Origin: Sycobia sp. Sy_11 | Taxonomy: Eukaryota > Arthropoda > Insecta > Hymenoptera > Epichrysomallidae | Direction of reading: 5' to 3' | Assembly (NCBI GenBank): GCA_018907035.1 | Contig: JACCIC010000293.1 | Span: 1 to 64,000 of the forward strand | DNA: 64,000 nucleotides | Shown here: positions 18,683-29,249 of the stretch, piece by piece | How positions within the stretch are numbered: the stretch's first letter is position 1 | Layout: every line of letters starts with the position of its first letter | The notes under the pieces: generated by a model | What the model saw: only the letters and a program-made list of their open reading frames with translations | Told to the model about the DNA's origin: nothing | Database searches by the model: none | Position numbers and translations under genes: made by a program

Positions 18683-18688
18683 TATAAC
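18683..18688. repeat. Target-site duplication, right copy
   Basis: TATAAC, identical to 1921-1926. Immediately beyond, ATAACTTTATGGTACAGAA (18684-18702) resembles ATAACTTTATCATACAGAA at 1897-1915 in the left flank. Confidence 0.93.
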
Positions 18689-21688
18689 TTTATGGTACAG
18701 AACTCGAACTTAATGAATCTTCATTCTCAACCGATAAATATCTAATTTAAACCAATTGTTTGCAATATAATAACAGGTTATTTGGATGCTCACTATTTTA
18801 ATTTAGATTGTTTTTTAAGTCGAAAATAAGCTATTTTACGCCAATCTCTCAAAAAGTAATATTTTGGAGAAAAAATTATTCAGTGAAATACATAGCAATG
18901 TTATTATTTAACTTAATTAATTGGTTTTTTTTGCTTCAAATGTTCTGGTCTTTAGTACTGCTTGAGTTTGTTACGTAAATTTTTGAGATGATAAATATTT
19001 AAATTCGAAAAAAAAAATTTTAGAAAATAGTATCAAAAATTCGTTATTAAAAAATTATTAGGAAAGTGTTTTTTACTTCCTTGGATAGTAATATGAGACA
19101 AATGAATACAGCATTGTTCTGAACTTGCGTTAAGGACATAGACATATCTAAAGACTGACTGCAAAAAATTTCATTTGCGTCTTGATTAACCGATGATTAA
19201 TGAGTCTTTGGAAGCGAATATATTTATGTACATTGTATATAAAACAAAGAAAATATAAGGAAACTGGACGCTGGAAATGAAGGAATCGGTAAGTTTGCTA
19301 TGTATAAAGAAAAAAATGAGCAAGACACGTAACTTCGAAACGTGCCGTTATGTAGTCTATGTTTAAAAAACATAGAAAGAAGCTTGTAATTTATTGCAAG
19401 GCTTTTTTTCCTCTCCTTTTCATGAGAGATTTTTTATATGTCAAACAATTTTAGTATTTGTTTTTTTATCAATTACAAATTGTTATTGGTTATTTAATTG
19501 ATTTATTCGATTACCACCTTACCTTAGTTTTTTTTCTGTTATTGATTGGCATGTACAGACATTTTTTTGATTTACAAGATATACTCACCAAAGGAATTAA
19601 AAGTATCACTTTTTATCGTGTTTTTCACACCATTACAGATTTAAATACTTGTTTTTTTATTCGAAAATTAAGAACAAAAAATTTGAAGAGATTTTAATAA
19701 ATAAGCCATTTTCTTTGTGTATATTTCTGTTAGCGGTTCATCAGGCAACTGATCAAACAATGGACAATATCTTTCCTCGGAGATATATACACATACACAC
19801 ATATGAATTCATATACCCATGTCACGTACCAGAGCAATGATCCTTTTGAATCCAATCCGTTCTCTTCGCTTTCGTTTATATATATACTTCAAAGCCAGGC
19901 GCGCTCGTCGCTCCTCGCAATTGGACAGTAAAAGTCGGCGGAACGCGCCGCGATTGAAAAACGGCGTCGGCGGCGCGCGCTGAAAAATGGAGCGCGCGTT
20001 ATAAACCGACGCGGCCCTGGATATGCGGAGAAATCGAGCGCCCCGATGCGGCTTTTTTAACTTCGATTTTTCAACAAAAAAAAAGACAAAGAAAAGACAA
20101 AAAAGCGCAATTGAACAATTGACCTATCCCAGCCTCCAGGGAGGGGGGGGGTTATAAGCGAGTGAGTCTGGGCGAGATCGCTGTACTTGCATTGTATATC
20201 CTCGAAAGGCTTTTGACGACAAGTGTTCTATAGGGGGAGTCCTACGATTCAGGTGTTTTATATACACAATAATTCAATCGGGCCTGTAAACGAATTCTCT
20301 TAGGCCCGGAAACTTGTGGCAAACGAATGGTATTTCAGACTTACATCTTGAAACGGGGAAAAATAGAGACAATTTTTTTATAAATTCCGTAAAAAATTAG
20401 CCCAAACGTATAAGATATTGTATACGTTCAAATCACTTATTGCGAGTTAACTAAAATTTACTTTCACATACAATATGACCCGCCTTTTAAATCATCATTA
20501 AAAAACAAAAGTCTCGGTGTTGTATATTCGTATATATGTTTTTTCTCCGTACTCTTTACGTAGATGTCGAAGTAAAATCTTGTAAAATCTGACTTTCATA
20601 ATGCTACGCTGTGGGCGCTGTGGGATAGAAGAGGTCAAACCCAGTATATGACATTCATCAGTTTTCATTTTTGGTAAAAATTATTGTAGAATAAAATTTA
20701 AATAAGTAAATGAAAGGTTTAAGAGTAAATATTTTTGTTTTGATTAATTAGTAAAAATTTATAGTATTGTTAAGAACAACCCTTTCTTAATGATGTTTTT
20801 TAAAATCAATATTTTTAAGACAATATAATAAAATTTTTTATTTAACAAAAAACTATTTGAATTATTTTGATCAACACCATCGATTTCACTATATTTAATT
20901 TTCTATTTTATATATAATTATTATTTATTACTTATATATTTCATTTCGATTATACATAGTATAATTATATTATTTGTATAAATATATAAAAATATATTCA
21001 TATTAGTATATTATAAGATTATAATAATTATATAATCATTGAAACCGATATTCATAATAGAAATAACTTAATATAATATATATAAATTTAAATTTTTGAC
21101 GTCAAATAATAAAAAAGATTCTCTCGTAACAATAAGTTTAAAATGAAAAAAGAATTATAACATTTATGAAGTATAAAAGCAAATCGCATCATACTTCTCA
21201 TGGATTAGAAAAGAATAAACTAAAAAACACTTGTAAAAGATTGAACGTCAATAAAGTTGTTTTGTTGATTAGAAACTTAGAAACGTTGAAGGATGAATTT
21301 TCTAACCTTCGTTAACAATTGATCATTTGATGACTTTGATAGAATAGTTACAAATATATGTGTGTATAATACTAATAATTCTGTAGAAAAATATAAAGGA
21401 ATATAGAGAGGCGCAAAACCTGTACTATGAAACGAATGCGATAAATGTACTAGAATAAAGTGCATGTCCTCCTTTATTAGCAAGTATTTGCAACTAATTC
21501 TTTTTGTGCGATGTTATATGCATATATAGCTTCAAGTACGTATGAAATTACGAACGTACATACGCGTGAATTGAATTACAGAGGATTAAAGTGAAATAAA
21601 AACACAAATTTTTCTCCATATTTAACAAAAATTCGTAGAAGAAATTTTAAAAAATTCAGCCATAAATAATGTAAAGAGAACGCACTTT
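18689..21688. other. Host AT-rich DNA with a CpG-rich patch
   Basis: No gene recognised. About 19,895-20,060 is strongly CpG-rich (GCGCGC runs) and contains GTTATAAACC (20,000-20,009), a possible TATA box. A G-rich stretch with TTATAAGCG follows near 20,140-20,160. Hydrophobic ORFs at 19.46-19.84 kb are low-complexity and AT-driven. The patch could be a host promoter. Confidence 0.4.
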
Positions 21689-21777
21689 ATTTAAAGTATA
21701 ATTTATATGTAAGTATATAAATAAAGTATAAAACACTTGGTTAGTTTCACTATGATTTTATTAAAATTTTACAGCTG
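21689..21777 (+). repeat. Left inverted pseudo-LTR of Penelope-like element
   Basis: Pairs with 22882-22969. It ends in ACAGCTG, matching the CAGCTGT that begins the right copy. Confidence 0.8.
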
Positions 21778-21864
21778 AAATGAACTTAATTTAATATTAA
21801 AAGACTGATTGGAATCCGCAAGAATTAAAGTGTCAGTAGAATTAGTCAGTAAAATTTAAATTTA

Positions 21865-22718
21865 AATTTACCTTCTAATGTTAAATTAATTTCTTTTGAC
21901 GTAGTTAATCTCTTTCCTTCTATTCCAATACAATATCTATTATGCATCATTAACAATAAATTAGAAAATAACAATAACTTAGATGATTCAATGAAACTAG
22001 AGATATTTACGCTTATCAAATGTTGCTTCTAAAAGTAATTAAGTTCATTTCATTCATTTATTCACAGACTCTTTTCCATACCTTTAAACAACAAACGTTA
22101 TTTAAATGAATTAAACTTTCTGAAAGCTTTAGCTGTAAATAACGGTTATAATGATTCTATAATTGACATTTTGGTGGCCAGTAAAAATCATAAGCTCTTA
22201 ATAAAACATTTTTATGCTGGTTTAGATACAAAAAAATAATTGTTATTTCTTAATTATTTACATACATCTTTTATTAGTGATAACATTTGTGATATTTTAA
22301 AGAAACTCGATATTAAAACGATTAACGTCAACAAAATTAATCTTAAACGCTTATTAGTTAATAACAAAGATAAAATCAATATTTTTCAAAAAAACGACGT
22401 ATATCAACTTTCGTGCGCAGATTGTGACGCAATTTATATAGGACAGACTGGGCGTTCTTTAGCTATAGGTCTTAATGAACATGTTAAATCTGTAAAACAT
22501 AATAACCCTACAACAGGAATGCTGAATATTGTTTAATTAATAATCATCAAATTGATGAGAATAGCGTTAAATTGGTACACAACGTTAATAAAGGTAAAAG
22601 ACTAGATAAATTAGAAACAATAGAAATATCCAGAGCGATGCATAAGGGTGATAACGTAACAAATGATATGACAAACTTCCAAATCAGTCCATTATTGCGT
22701 GTTGCAACAAGTTTGTAA
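21865..22718 (+). pseudogene. Penelope-type reverse transcriptase and GIY-YIG endonuclease fragments
   Basis: 21865-22035 encodes NLPSNVKLISFDVVNLFPSI, the RT motif A region of Penelope elements (catalytic Asp in FDVVNLF), ending at a stop. About 22066-22239 encodes the RT C-terminal part (NNKRYLNELNFLKALAVNNG). 22240-22536 holds the GIY-YIG-type nuclease core, VYQLSCADCDAIYIGQTGRS and NEH, with further codons to about 22718 in another frame. RT motifs B to D are missing between the first two pieces, so the copy is deleted and frameshifted. The GIY-YIG domain cuts target DNA for priming in intact elements. Confidence 0.85.
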
Positions 22719-22881
22719 CTTCTCGGTTTTTCCCTCCGTTATCCCCTACCCCTACCTCCGATCACCCATCTCGATCTATTGTAAAATTTACCGTTATTTT
22801 AACTCATATATATATATTCACCGCCTTATACAATATTAACTCATTTTGTAACATTCTTTGAAAATGGGATTATAGCCGAAA

Positions 22882-22969
22882 CAGCTGTAAGATTTTAATA
22901 AAATCATAGTGAAACTAACCAAGTGTTTTATATTGCATTTATATACTTACATATAAATTATACTTTAAA
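22882..22969 (-). repeat. Right inverted pseudo-LTR of Penelope-like element
   Basis: Reverse complement of 21689-21777. It is preceded by the 3' UTR-like CCGAAACAGCTGTAAG at 22876-22891. Confidence 0.8.
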
Positions 22970-23342
22970 TATTAACAATGTTTCACCAAGTGTTTAGTGA
23001 GAAATCAATTAATTTAATAGTACGCACTTTACTTATATAAAGTAGTTTATTAATATCATACATCTATTGAAGGTATACAGAGGTATGGTTGCGTCCAGCA
23101 TGGACGGACGTCGCGATCCAACTAATGAATAGAGTCACACGTGGTATATGAGCAGAGTTCAGAAGATATAGAATATAGCTTAACTTGTGATATATAGGAA
23201 CTAATACTTGCTGTTTTTATACTTACAACGCTTCCACTAAGACACTTGCAAGTGTAACACAATATTGCATGTTATGGTTTATTATAATATACATTTTTTT
23301 AGTTGCCTGCAGTTATCAAATTTCTCAAATGTTCAAATAATT
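22970..23342. other. Unassigned spacer between Penelope and Copia remnants
   Basis: AT-rich with no ORF of interest. It may include more of either element. CACTTGCAAGTGTAACAC (23242-23259) holds a short palindrome. Nothing else recognised. Confidence 0.4.
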
Positions 23343-24003
23343 TCACTGGTTCGGCATAAAAATTGTTTCTTTTAATTCGCCGTTTAAAAAAGCTGATTTT
23401 ACATCGAATTGTTTAGTATCCATGTGTTCTGATGCGATTATAGCAAAGAAAGTTCTGATTGCATTATTTCTTGCTACTGGACTATATAATTCTGTAAAAT
23501 TAATTATTTTTAGTTTGATTACAATTACAGCCCTTTGCAACAAGTCATGCTCGGTAACGTGGCTTATTCAAATCTGGGCCAGTTTTTATTTTAAAAATGT
23601 AACAATTTGATAAAATTTTAGCATTATGGGGTGCATTTACCAAGTCCCAAGTATTATTTTTATGAAGTACTAAAATTTCATCTTTCATGGCATTACTCCA
23701 TGTTTCTGAATTTTCGCTTTGCATTGCTTGTTTAAAATTATTAGGTTGATCTACTTCCGTAACAAATAATTCATCGATATTTTCAAAATCGAAAATGAAA
23801 TTTTTCACAGTGTTGTCACGATTTGGTGGTTGAAGATTTCTACGATCATGCAAATTATAATTACATTCGTTTAAATTTTTCCGGTCGTTTATAATTTTGG
23901 GCAGATTGTTGACATTTTCATTATTTTCTACACAAGGAGCGCGGATGTTCGAAGTGTGCGGCACGTGTACGGGGAAGAGTGCGAGTGAAGAAAAGAGACT
24001 CAA
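23343..24003 (-). pseudogene. Copia-type reverse transcriptase fragment
   Basis: Two minus-strand ORFs in different frames. 24003-23545 contains the start of the RVT_2 domain: NNFKQAMQSENSETWSNAMK, DEILVLHKNNTWDLV, and KPRYRA. 23543-23343 continues with FTELYSPVARNNAIRTFFAI and QFDVKSAFLNGELKETIFMP, which includes the first catalytic Asp. The frame break is just after RYRA, followed by stops. The reading ends before the YVDD box, and no LTRs or integrase were seen, so this is a truncated Ty1/Copia relic. Confidence 0.88.
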
Positions 24004-24380
24004 ATTGCCGGGTGCGAGTTTGGTGAGCGCACTCGAAACAGTTTTCGTTTCTTTTTCGTACTCTCTCGTGCTGAACTTTTATTGCGTGGCAGTGAGTGCA
24101 TACGTCTAGCTTGCTACTTTCGTGCTAGGTAGTTGAACGACCATGTTTTCGGAAAATCGTCAGATAAGTTTTCTTCCATATATATTTTATTATTTAATTA
24201 TTACTATGCGATAGATATAGAGATTATAATAATAGATATATATTATATATATATACTATATATATATATGTATACATGTTCACATATTAGTATGTATTAT
24301 TTTTCTTAGCTTAATTATTTTTCCTTTCTTGATTTCTTATTCTTCTATAAGTATACAGGAGTGTAAATATATATAGGTGC

Positions 24381-24433
<53 letters not shown>

Positions 24434-25503
24434 GACGAGCGTCACAAGGCGCCCGCGCCGACTTGTCCGGATAACGACGACGCGCGCGCCATTTCGCGGA
24501 CACACAAGACATACGTTACTCTTAGAATATATATTGAAAATTTTTAATTATTTTTGTGAAACAGTTTTAAATTTAAACTCACAAGAGAGTTAATACTGTA
24601 ATTTATTTTTTTCAACAACATTTTCAAAACGTTATTTCTTGAAAAAAATGTTAATATCATACTGAAATAGAAATGTACTATTGAAAATTGTGTAATAAAT
24701 AACGAAAAACAATAGAAAATAAACAACAAAAAAAAAATAAATTTAGGAGATAAATATTCTTGTGGAATCAACTATATATATTATTAGGCATTTAAATTAA
24801 GAATAGGATGTGTATCATCCTTATTTAAATTTGTAGTTTGGAAAATAATACTTAAATAATTATTTTGGTAAAAAAAGGAACAGTGATTCAGATTATTACA
24901 CACAGGTGAAATTTCCAATTAATAAATTCAGTACTTAAAGGCATCACTATGCTAATACAAAGTCAAGTTATTATATACTTTTTACTTTAATAATCCTGTA
25001 CTCTTTGACAATTCTTGAAATGATTTATAAACTATTATTTACATCGACTAATTACAATAATTGAGAAACAGTATAGTCAATCCAAATTTCCCCTGTATGT
25101 AGACCATAATGCACATTAAATTAATAAAGGTTCGAAAGCAATCAAATTTTTTTATCTTTATAAATCATTCTGTGTTAAAGCGCGCGACTATTGATTTGTA
25201 CATTTTGTATTACACTTTGTTATTACAATATTAGGAAGTTTAAAACGAAAAATTTTGAGTTATTATTAATTATTATTTTTAATTTCTGTATACAAATTTT
25301 CTATAGAGTACTTAATAAATGTATTTTTTTTTGTTCGTACGCTGCGCGTAAAATGTAAATGTTATAGTGTTGTTAAACACTATGTACACGAAGGCTTATG
25401 AATTCAAAAAAAAACTGAAAAGAAGTTGAGATTTGCATTTTATTTTATGAAGAAAACATAAAGACTTATAACTTATAGTTAGCTGACTAAATGTCGATGT
25501 AAT
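24004..25503. other. Host AT-rich DNA, no gene
   Basis: Contains a (TA)n tract at about 24386-24431. It is followed at once by a GC-rich block starting TGTGACGAGCGTCACA (7-bp stem, 24431-24446), which recalls an LTR-retrotransposon start but has no partner. The rest is AT-rich and featureless. Confidence 0.4.
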
Positions 25504-25820
25504 TAGTAAATTAAGCAATAAGATAGATAAATGGAGCTAATAGAGATAAATTAACTAAAGATAATAAACTATAGGATAAGATAATGAATAGATAAAGATG
25601 ATAGTTACAATAGAAATAATTAAAGTAGAATTTAAGCGACAATAGGTGATAATAGAAATATAGAGGTAAACAGAGATAAATAGAAATAAGTTTAATTAGG
25701 AAAAAAGCGATGAGAAGAAGATAATACAAATAAATTAAGGTAGAAATTAAGCAATAAGATAGATATAATAATAAAAGAGAGCTAATAGAGATAAATTAAC
25801 TAAAGATAATAAATTATAGA
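25504..25820 (+). repeat. Two direct copies of a ~70-bp A-rich repeat
   Basis: AATTAAGCAATAAGATAGAT followed by GAGCTAATAGAGATAAATTA and ACTAAAGATAATAAA occurs at about 25509-25572 and again at about 25745-25817. The intervening sequence is made of GATAATAGAAATA-like units. An old tandem/minisatellite-like region. Confidence 0.7.
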
Positions 25821-25849
25821 TGATATAATAAGGCAACCGAATTCTTGTA

Positions 25850-26710
25850 AACGTGTGTTCGGCACGTCACGACCGCGGTCGGCCGTCGCCGGCAGCTGCC
25901 GAATTTTTCCCCTCCCCTCCTCCTTCCCTGCGAGCAAGGAGACGCGAAGACTCCGCGCGCCGCCGGCGAGTAGGAGAAGAAGAAGGAACGGAGAAGAGCA
26001 GTGTGTCGTTGACCACCGAGGAGTAAGAGTAAGAAGTAGAGAAGGAGTACGAGAAAGTAAGCAAGAAAAAGGATAGTGAGAAAGAACGTGAGAGAAGTAG
26101 GCAAAAAAAAAAAAAAAAAAAAAGGTGAAAAAGAAAGCGAGAGAAGTAGGCGAAAAAAAGGATAGCGAGAAAGAACGTGAGAGAAGTAGAAAAAAAAAGA
26201 AAAAATAGGGCGAGACAGGAAGTGAGAGAAGTACGAAAGGTGTGAGAAGAAGCAAGAAGTAAAGAAGAGAGGCAAGAAGTAAAGAAGAGAGGCAAGAAGA
26301 AGGAGGACGGGAGAACCGAGGAAGCGGAGCCTGCAAGAAGGGCATCCAAGGGCCGATCCGGTGAGCTGGTGTCGACAGCAGGACGGACGTCTGCAAGCAT
26401 CCCGGTCAGCTGAATTTTCACCGCGTGTGTTTCCCTGTCCCCCCCCTTTCCATCCCTCGACATCCTTCCCCGGGTTCGGTAGGCGCGTCGGGACGCGGAT
26501 CGCGGTCGTAGGGCATCGGAGCACGCGGACCGGGCGAAAATTTGTTGGGAAAACGTGCGCGGGTTGCGAGCCACCGGAAAGTGTAACTAGTAAAGAAATA
26601 AAGAGAGAAAAAGAAAGAAAAAAAAAGGAGGATTCCGCGTTGTTTTTTTTGTCTGGTGATTTGTCGCCTTTCCCTCCCAGACCGGCGGGATCCCCTCTGC
26701 AGCACAGGAG
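25850..26710 (+). other. GC/CpG-rich block, possible host 5' exon
   Basis: Strong GC rise with CpGs at 25,855-26,000 and 26,290-26,600, separated by a purine-only GAAGAAG/AAAAAG region. It ends with CACAGGAG/GTAAATGAG, a splice-donor-like junction at 26710/26711. Long ORFs on both strands (about 200-300 codons) arise from biased composition and show no domain. Read as the 5' UTR exon of a plus-strand gene it would fit the small exon at 26929-27005, but this is inference. Confidence 0.3.
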
Positions 26711-26928
26711 GTAAATGAGTGAGGACAAGAGTTGATTTTTTTTTGTGTGTGCGCGACATCTTCGGGGCCGGGAAATTTATTTCGGAGAGCGGATCGTCGC
26801 CGCATTACAATATATATATATATGTATATATTTTGTGGCTACATTTATTTATTTATTTAGTGTGTGTAAATCATGTCATTTTTTTATTCTGAAACTAGTT
26901 ACTTTGTATGCGTGTTTTTTTGTTTCAG

Positions 26929-27005
26929 GATTTCCATGTTCTAGTGAATGCTGGCTGGCCAATATCAGGGATTCGAGGAAAGTTGTCAAATTAATATAAA
27001 CTATG
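26929..27005 (+). other. Possible small exon ending in ATG (host gene)
   Basis: Preceded by TTTTTTTGTTTCAG and followed by GTAAGTG. The last three bases are ATG in a CTATGG context. The next acceptor (TTTTTTTTTTTTCATATTCCAG, exon from 27188) would give a 60-codon frame starting MAACVLKRRTSFGLEY and stopping at 27365. That exon lies wholly on the opposite strand of the Cys-rich ORF at 27100-27720, so one of the two readings is probably wrong. Confidence 0.25.
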
Positions 27006-27099
27006 GTAAGTGTTTTTCCTTCTTTATTTATTAAGATAAATTTTTAGTTACTTATTTTTTATGAGTAATTTTATTCTTTGTTAATTATTAATTTTATAT

Positions 27100-27720
27100 T
27101 TAGTATAAAAATATTTTCCCACTTTTTATTTTATCATTAAAAAAAAGTATAACTTTATTTATATATCTTTTTTTTTTCATATTCCAGGCTGCTTGTGTCC
27201 TGAAGCGTAGGACTTCCTTTGGCCTAGAATATTGCTTTGTTACACAGTTGAGGCAATCTTCGGTGGGGAGTCCTCGTGACATAAAGCAACTGTCACAGGC
27301 GCTTCGATGCTGGATGTTAACTATTTCATCGATGGAGAGAAATTTATATTTTTCTTGGATGTGCTGATCACAAAGAGTACCGCTTTTCTCATACAAGGTA
27401 CGTAATTGTTCCTCGTCAAGCGCCTTTATGGGGAGCTTGGGAATGGTGTAAGTTTTTCTCCAACATGAGGCACATCTTTCCCTCAACTGTCCTCCCAAGC
27501 AGTGGACACACAAGGTCCTATCGAACAGCTGCTGTCGTTGCTCCTTGGTGAGTTTGCTGCATGCTAAGGAGAAGGCTCCTTGGATTTTTGCAGTGCAAAC
27601 TCCAAGGAGATCTCTTTTCAATGCTCTTAAACGAGCTTCCTCTTTTCGCTTAAACTGTCTACTCTTCTTCTGCGAAGGCTTATTTTTCTTTCTCAAGGTC
27701 TCGTAACCTTTATATTGCAC
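27100..27720 (-). CDS. Cys-rich hypothetical protein (partial?)
   Basis: 206-codon open frame with no ATG at its start: GTG at 27720 is preceded by an in-frame TAA. An acceptor-like TTTTTGTATAAG directly upstream suggests it is an internal or last exon. Basic N-terminus (KKNKPSQKKSRQFKRKEEAR), then two CxxC...CxxC pairs: CVHCLGGQLRERCASC and CDSCFMSRGLPTEDCLNC. These look like zinc-binding knuckles. GC content and residue use are protein-like against AT-rich surroundings. The last about 30 codons, from 27190 down, are AT-rich and may be non-coding. No family recognised; it could be host or transposon-derived. Confidence 0.45.
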   Translation of the reverse strand: MQYKGYETLRKKNKPSQKKSRQFKRKEEARLRALKRDLLGVCTAKIQGAFSLACSKLTKEQRQQLFDRTLCVHCLGGQLRERCASCWRKTYTIPKLPIKALDEEQLRTLYEKSGTLCDQHIQEKYKFLSIDEIVNIQHRSACDSCFMSRGLPTEDCLNCVTKQYSRPKEVLRFRTQAAWNMKKKRYINKVILFFNDKIKSGKIFLY

Positions 27721-28130
27721 TTATACAAAAATTTTAAAGAGTATTATAATTTATTTTTAATGATATTATTTTTATTTTAGAATATATACGTATTTAATAT
27801 TTTCATTTCTTTTATCATGTCTTTAATGGAAAATTTTTTTGCAAAAATATTAAAAATTCTTGTCTTTTATTATCTCTCTCTTTTTTTTGGAATATGGAAA
27901 ATGAAAAATTTTTAGAAAATGAAAAAAAATGGATTACGAAAGGACCTCACTCCCTTTTTTTTCTTTTTTATGATTTTAATAATAATAAAATTTTTTTCTT
28001 TTTATAGGTGGAGATACTACTCAATGGACAAGGTGCCAAATCATCCCGGCTGAGCCCCCAAAAATTTTGGTTAGGCTGGTGTACATAGCTATGTGACGTC
28101 GGAGTCGAAACTCTTCCCTCACGTGAGCTT
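27721..28130. other. Non-coding spacer
   Basis: AT-rich, then from about 28,008 more balanced sequence after TTCTTTTTATAG/GTGGAG. No gene recognised before the retrotransposon scrap. Confidence 0.35.
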
Positions 28131-28450
28131 TTTACCAGCCTTTCCAAGATTTTATCTTTTTGAATACCGCCACTGAACTTTACGACAGGAACATTGCCTT
28201 TAAGGAATCTGTAAGATATCTAGGCATCCACTTGAACACAAATCTAAGCATCAACCATTTTTTCAACTACCTGAGAGAAAAAATCACCCCATTTTCTCAT
28301 CTATCAGAAGTCAATGTCGGGCCGACTGGGGATATAACATAAAACAAGAGACCTCATATATAAAGGCGTCTTTATAACGGGGCGAGACAGAAAACTTCTT
28401 AGTGACCTCTACAGGCAGATACTTATTTCCGTCACAATGGCCTTCAACAT
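28131..28450 (+). pseudogene. Non-LTR retrotransposon (LINE) RT fragment
   Basis: Encodes AFKESVRYLGIHLNTNLSIN followed by HFFNYLREKI, the 'V.YLG..L...L....H' thumb-region pattern of Jockey/I/R1-type reverse transcriptases. In another frame (about 28,345-28,450) RKLLSDLYRQILISVTMAF may be the next part. Short, frameshifted and without other motifs. Confidence 0.5.
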
Positions 28451-28870
28451 GAAGAAATAATTTAGATTTATTTGGCATTTTACAGGATGTTCAAATTTAA
28501 CATTCAATTAGAGAGCGAACATAATCGAGAATAATGAAGTGTGTGGAAAATAAAGAGGATTCATATTAGAGCACTAGGTGTTGTCATTGACTGCCGCCCC
28601 CCATTTCCATTTTTATTCTAGCGTTGCCCCGCTTCTTCAGCAGACCCCCTCGTGGAGAGAGGACGAGCATCATCGCCAGAGGCCGCAGCAGGTAGTTGCT
28701 GTTGTCATAGAGAAACTATATTCTGTAGCGGTGGCCAGGGCAGAGGCCTGCAACGTTACAATATATAAATTTATATTACTATAAATAATTTACCGTAATT
28801 TACTTGTCGTCGCTTCTGTATAAAAACCTGCTTCAAAGCAGCGTCCACTTCAAATAGCTGATATTTCGCG
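28451..28870. other. Unassigned sequence
   Basis: A more GC-rich block at 28,585-28,760 follows TTTTTATTCTAG (acceptor-like) and encodes a short Ala/Gln-rich ORF. No family recognised and no donor chosen. Confidence 0.3.
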
Positions 28871-28879
28871 GACCGTTAT

Positions 28880-29185
28880 CCAGGGACGACTTCTACTGGG
28901 AATTGGGGTGTTCGAACGATAAAATACAAATCTCTTCATACAAGTCGTCTCGTTATACCGGGGCATCGTAATCTACCGTTGAATCACGAAAATCGCCGTA
29001 GAAATCGTCCGGACATAGTTGGACATCGCTTTCTACCAACTAAACCTGATACTCCCGTAGAAATCGTTGAGAGACATCTAGACATTATATTCTATCATTC
29101 GAATATAAACACCCAGTAGAAATCGTCCTGAGGCAGCGGGATACCGTCCGTACACGTCAATACAATATTTCGTTGTAGAAGCCGT
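28880..29185 (+). repeat. 59-bp minisatellite
   Basis: The GTAGAAATCG core starts at 28998, 29057 and 29116, and GTAGAA again at 29175, always 59 bp apart. A weaker unit aligns at about 28939. Each unit also carries the reverse complement of its start (TTTCTAC / ATTCTA) about 35-40 bases on, so single units could fold. Confidence 0.85.
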
Positions 29186-29192
29186 ATTTAAA

Positions 29193-29196
<4 letters not shown>

Positions 29197-29248
<52 letters not shown>
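29197..29248. repeat. (TA)n microsatellite
   Basis: About 26 uninterrupted TA units directly downstream of the 59-bp minisatellite. Confidence 0.95.

Positions 29249-29249
<1 letters not shown>

Larger units (their letters stand above)
21689..22969 (+). mobile_element. Penelope-like element remnant with inverted terminal repeats
   Basis: A ~88-bp repeat at 21689-21777 is the near-perfect reverse complement of 22882-22969 (shared TTAAAGTATAATTTATATG, AACACTTGGTTAGTTTCACT and ATGATTTTATTAAAAT). Between them lie Penelope-type RT and GIY-YIG coding remnants. Penelope-like elements are known to carry terminal pseudo-LTRs in direct or inverted orientation. The copy is 5'-truncated, internally deleted and full of stops. 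Confidence 0.85.

Noticed and set aside
24431..24500. TGTGACG-starting GC block as an LTR-retrotransposon 5' end
   Set aside because: Only a 7-bp palindrome and a suggestive start. No matching second LTR, primer-binding site or coding region on that side.
25800..26805. Overlapping ORFs of 100-300 codons on both strands
   Set aside because: All arise from GC- and purine-biased sequence. None shows a domain or consistent protein composition.
28880..29185. CRISPR-like array
   Set aside because: The repeat is a degenerate 59-bp minisatellite in a eukaryotic context. There are no constant repeats with unique spacers and no cas genes.
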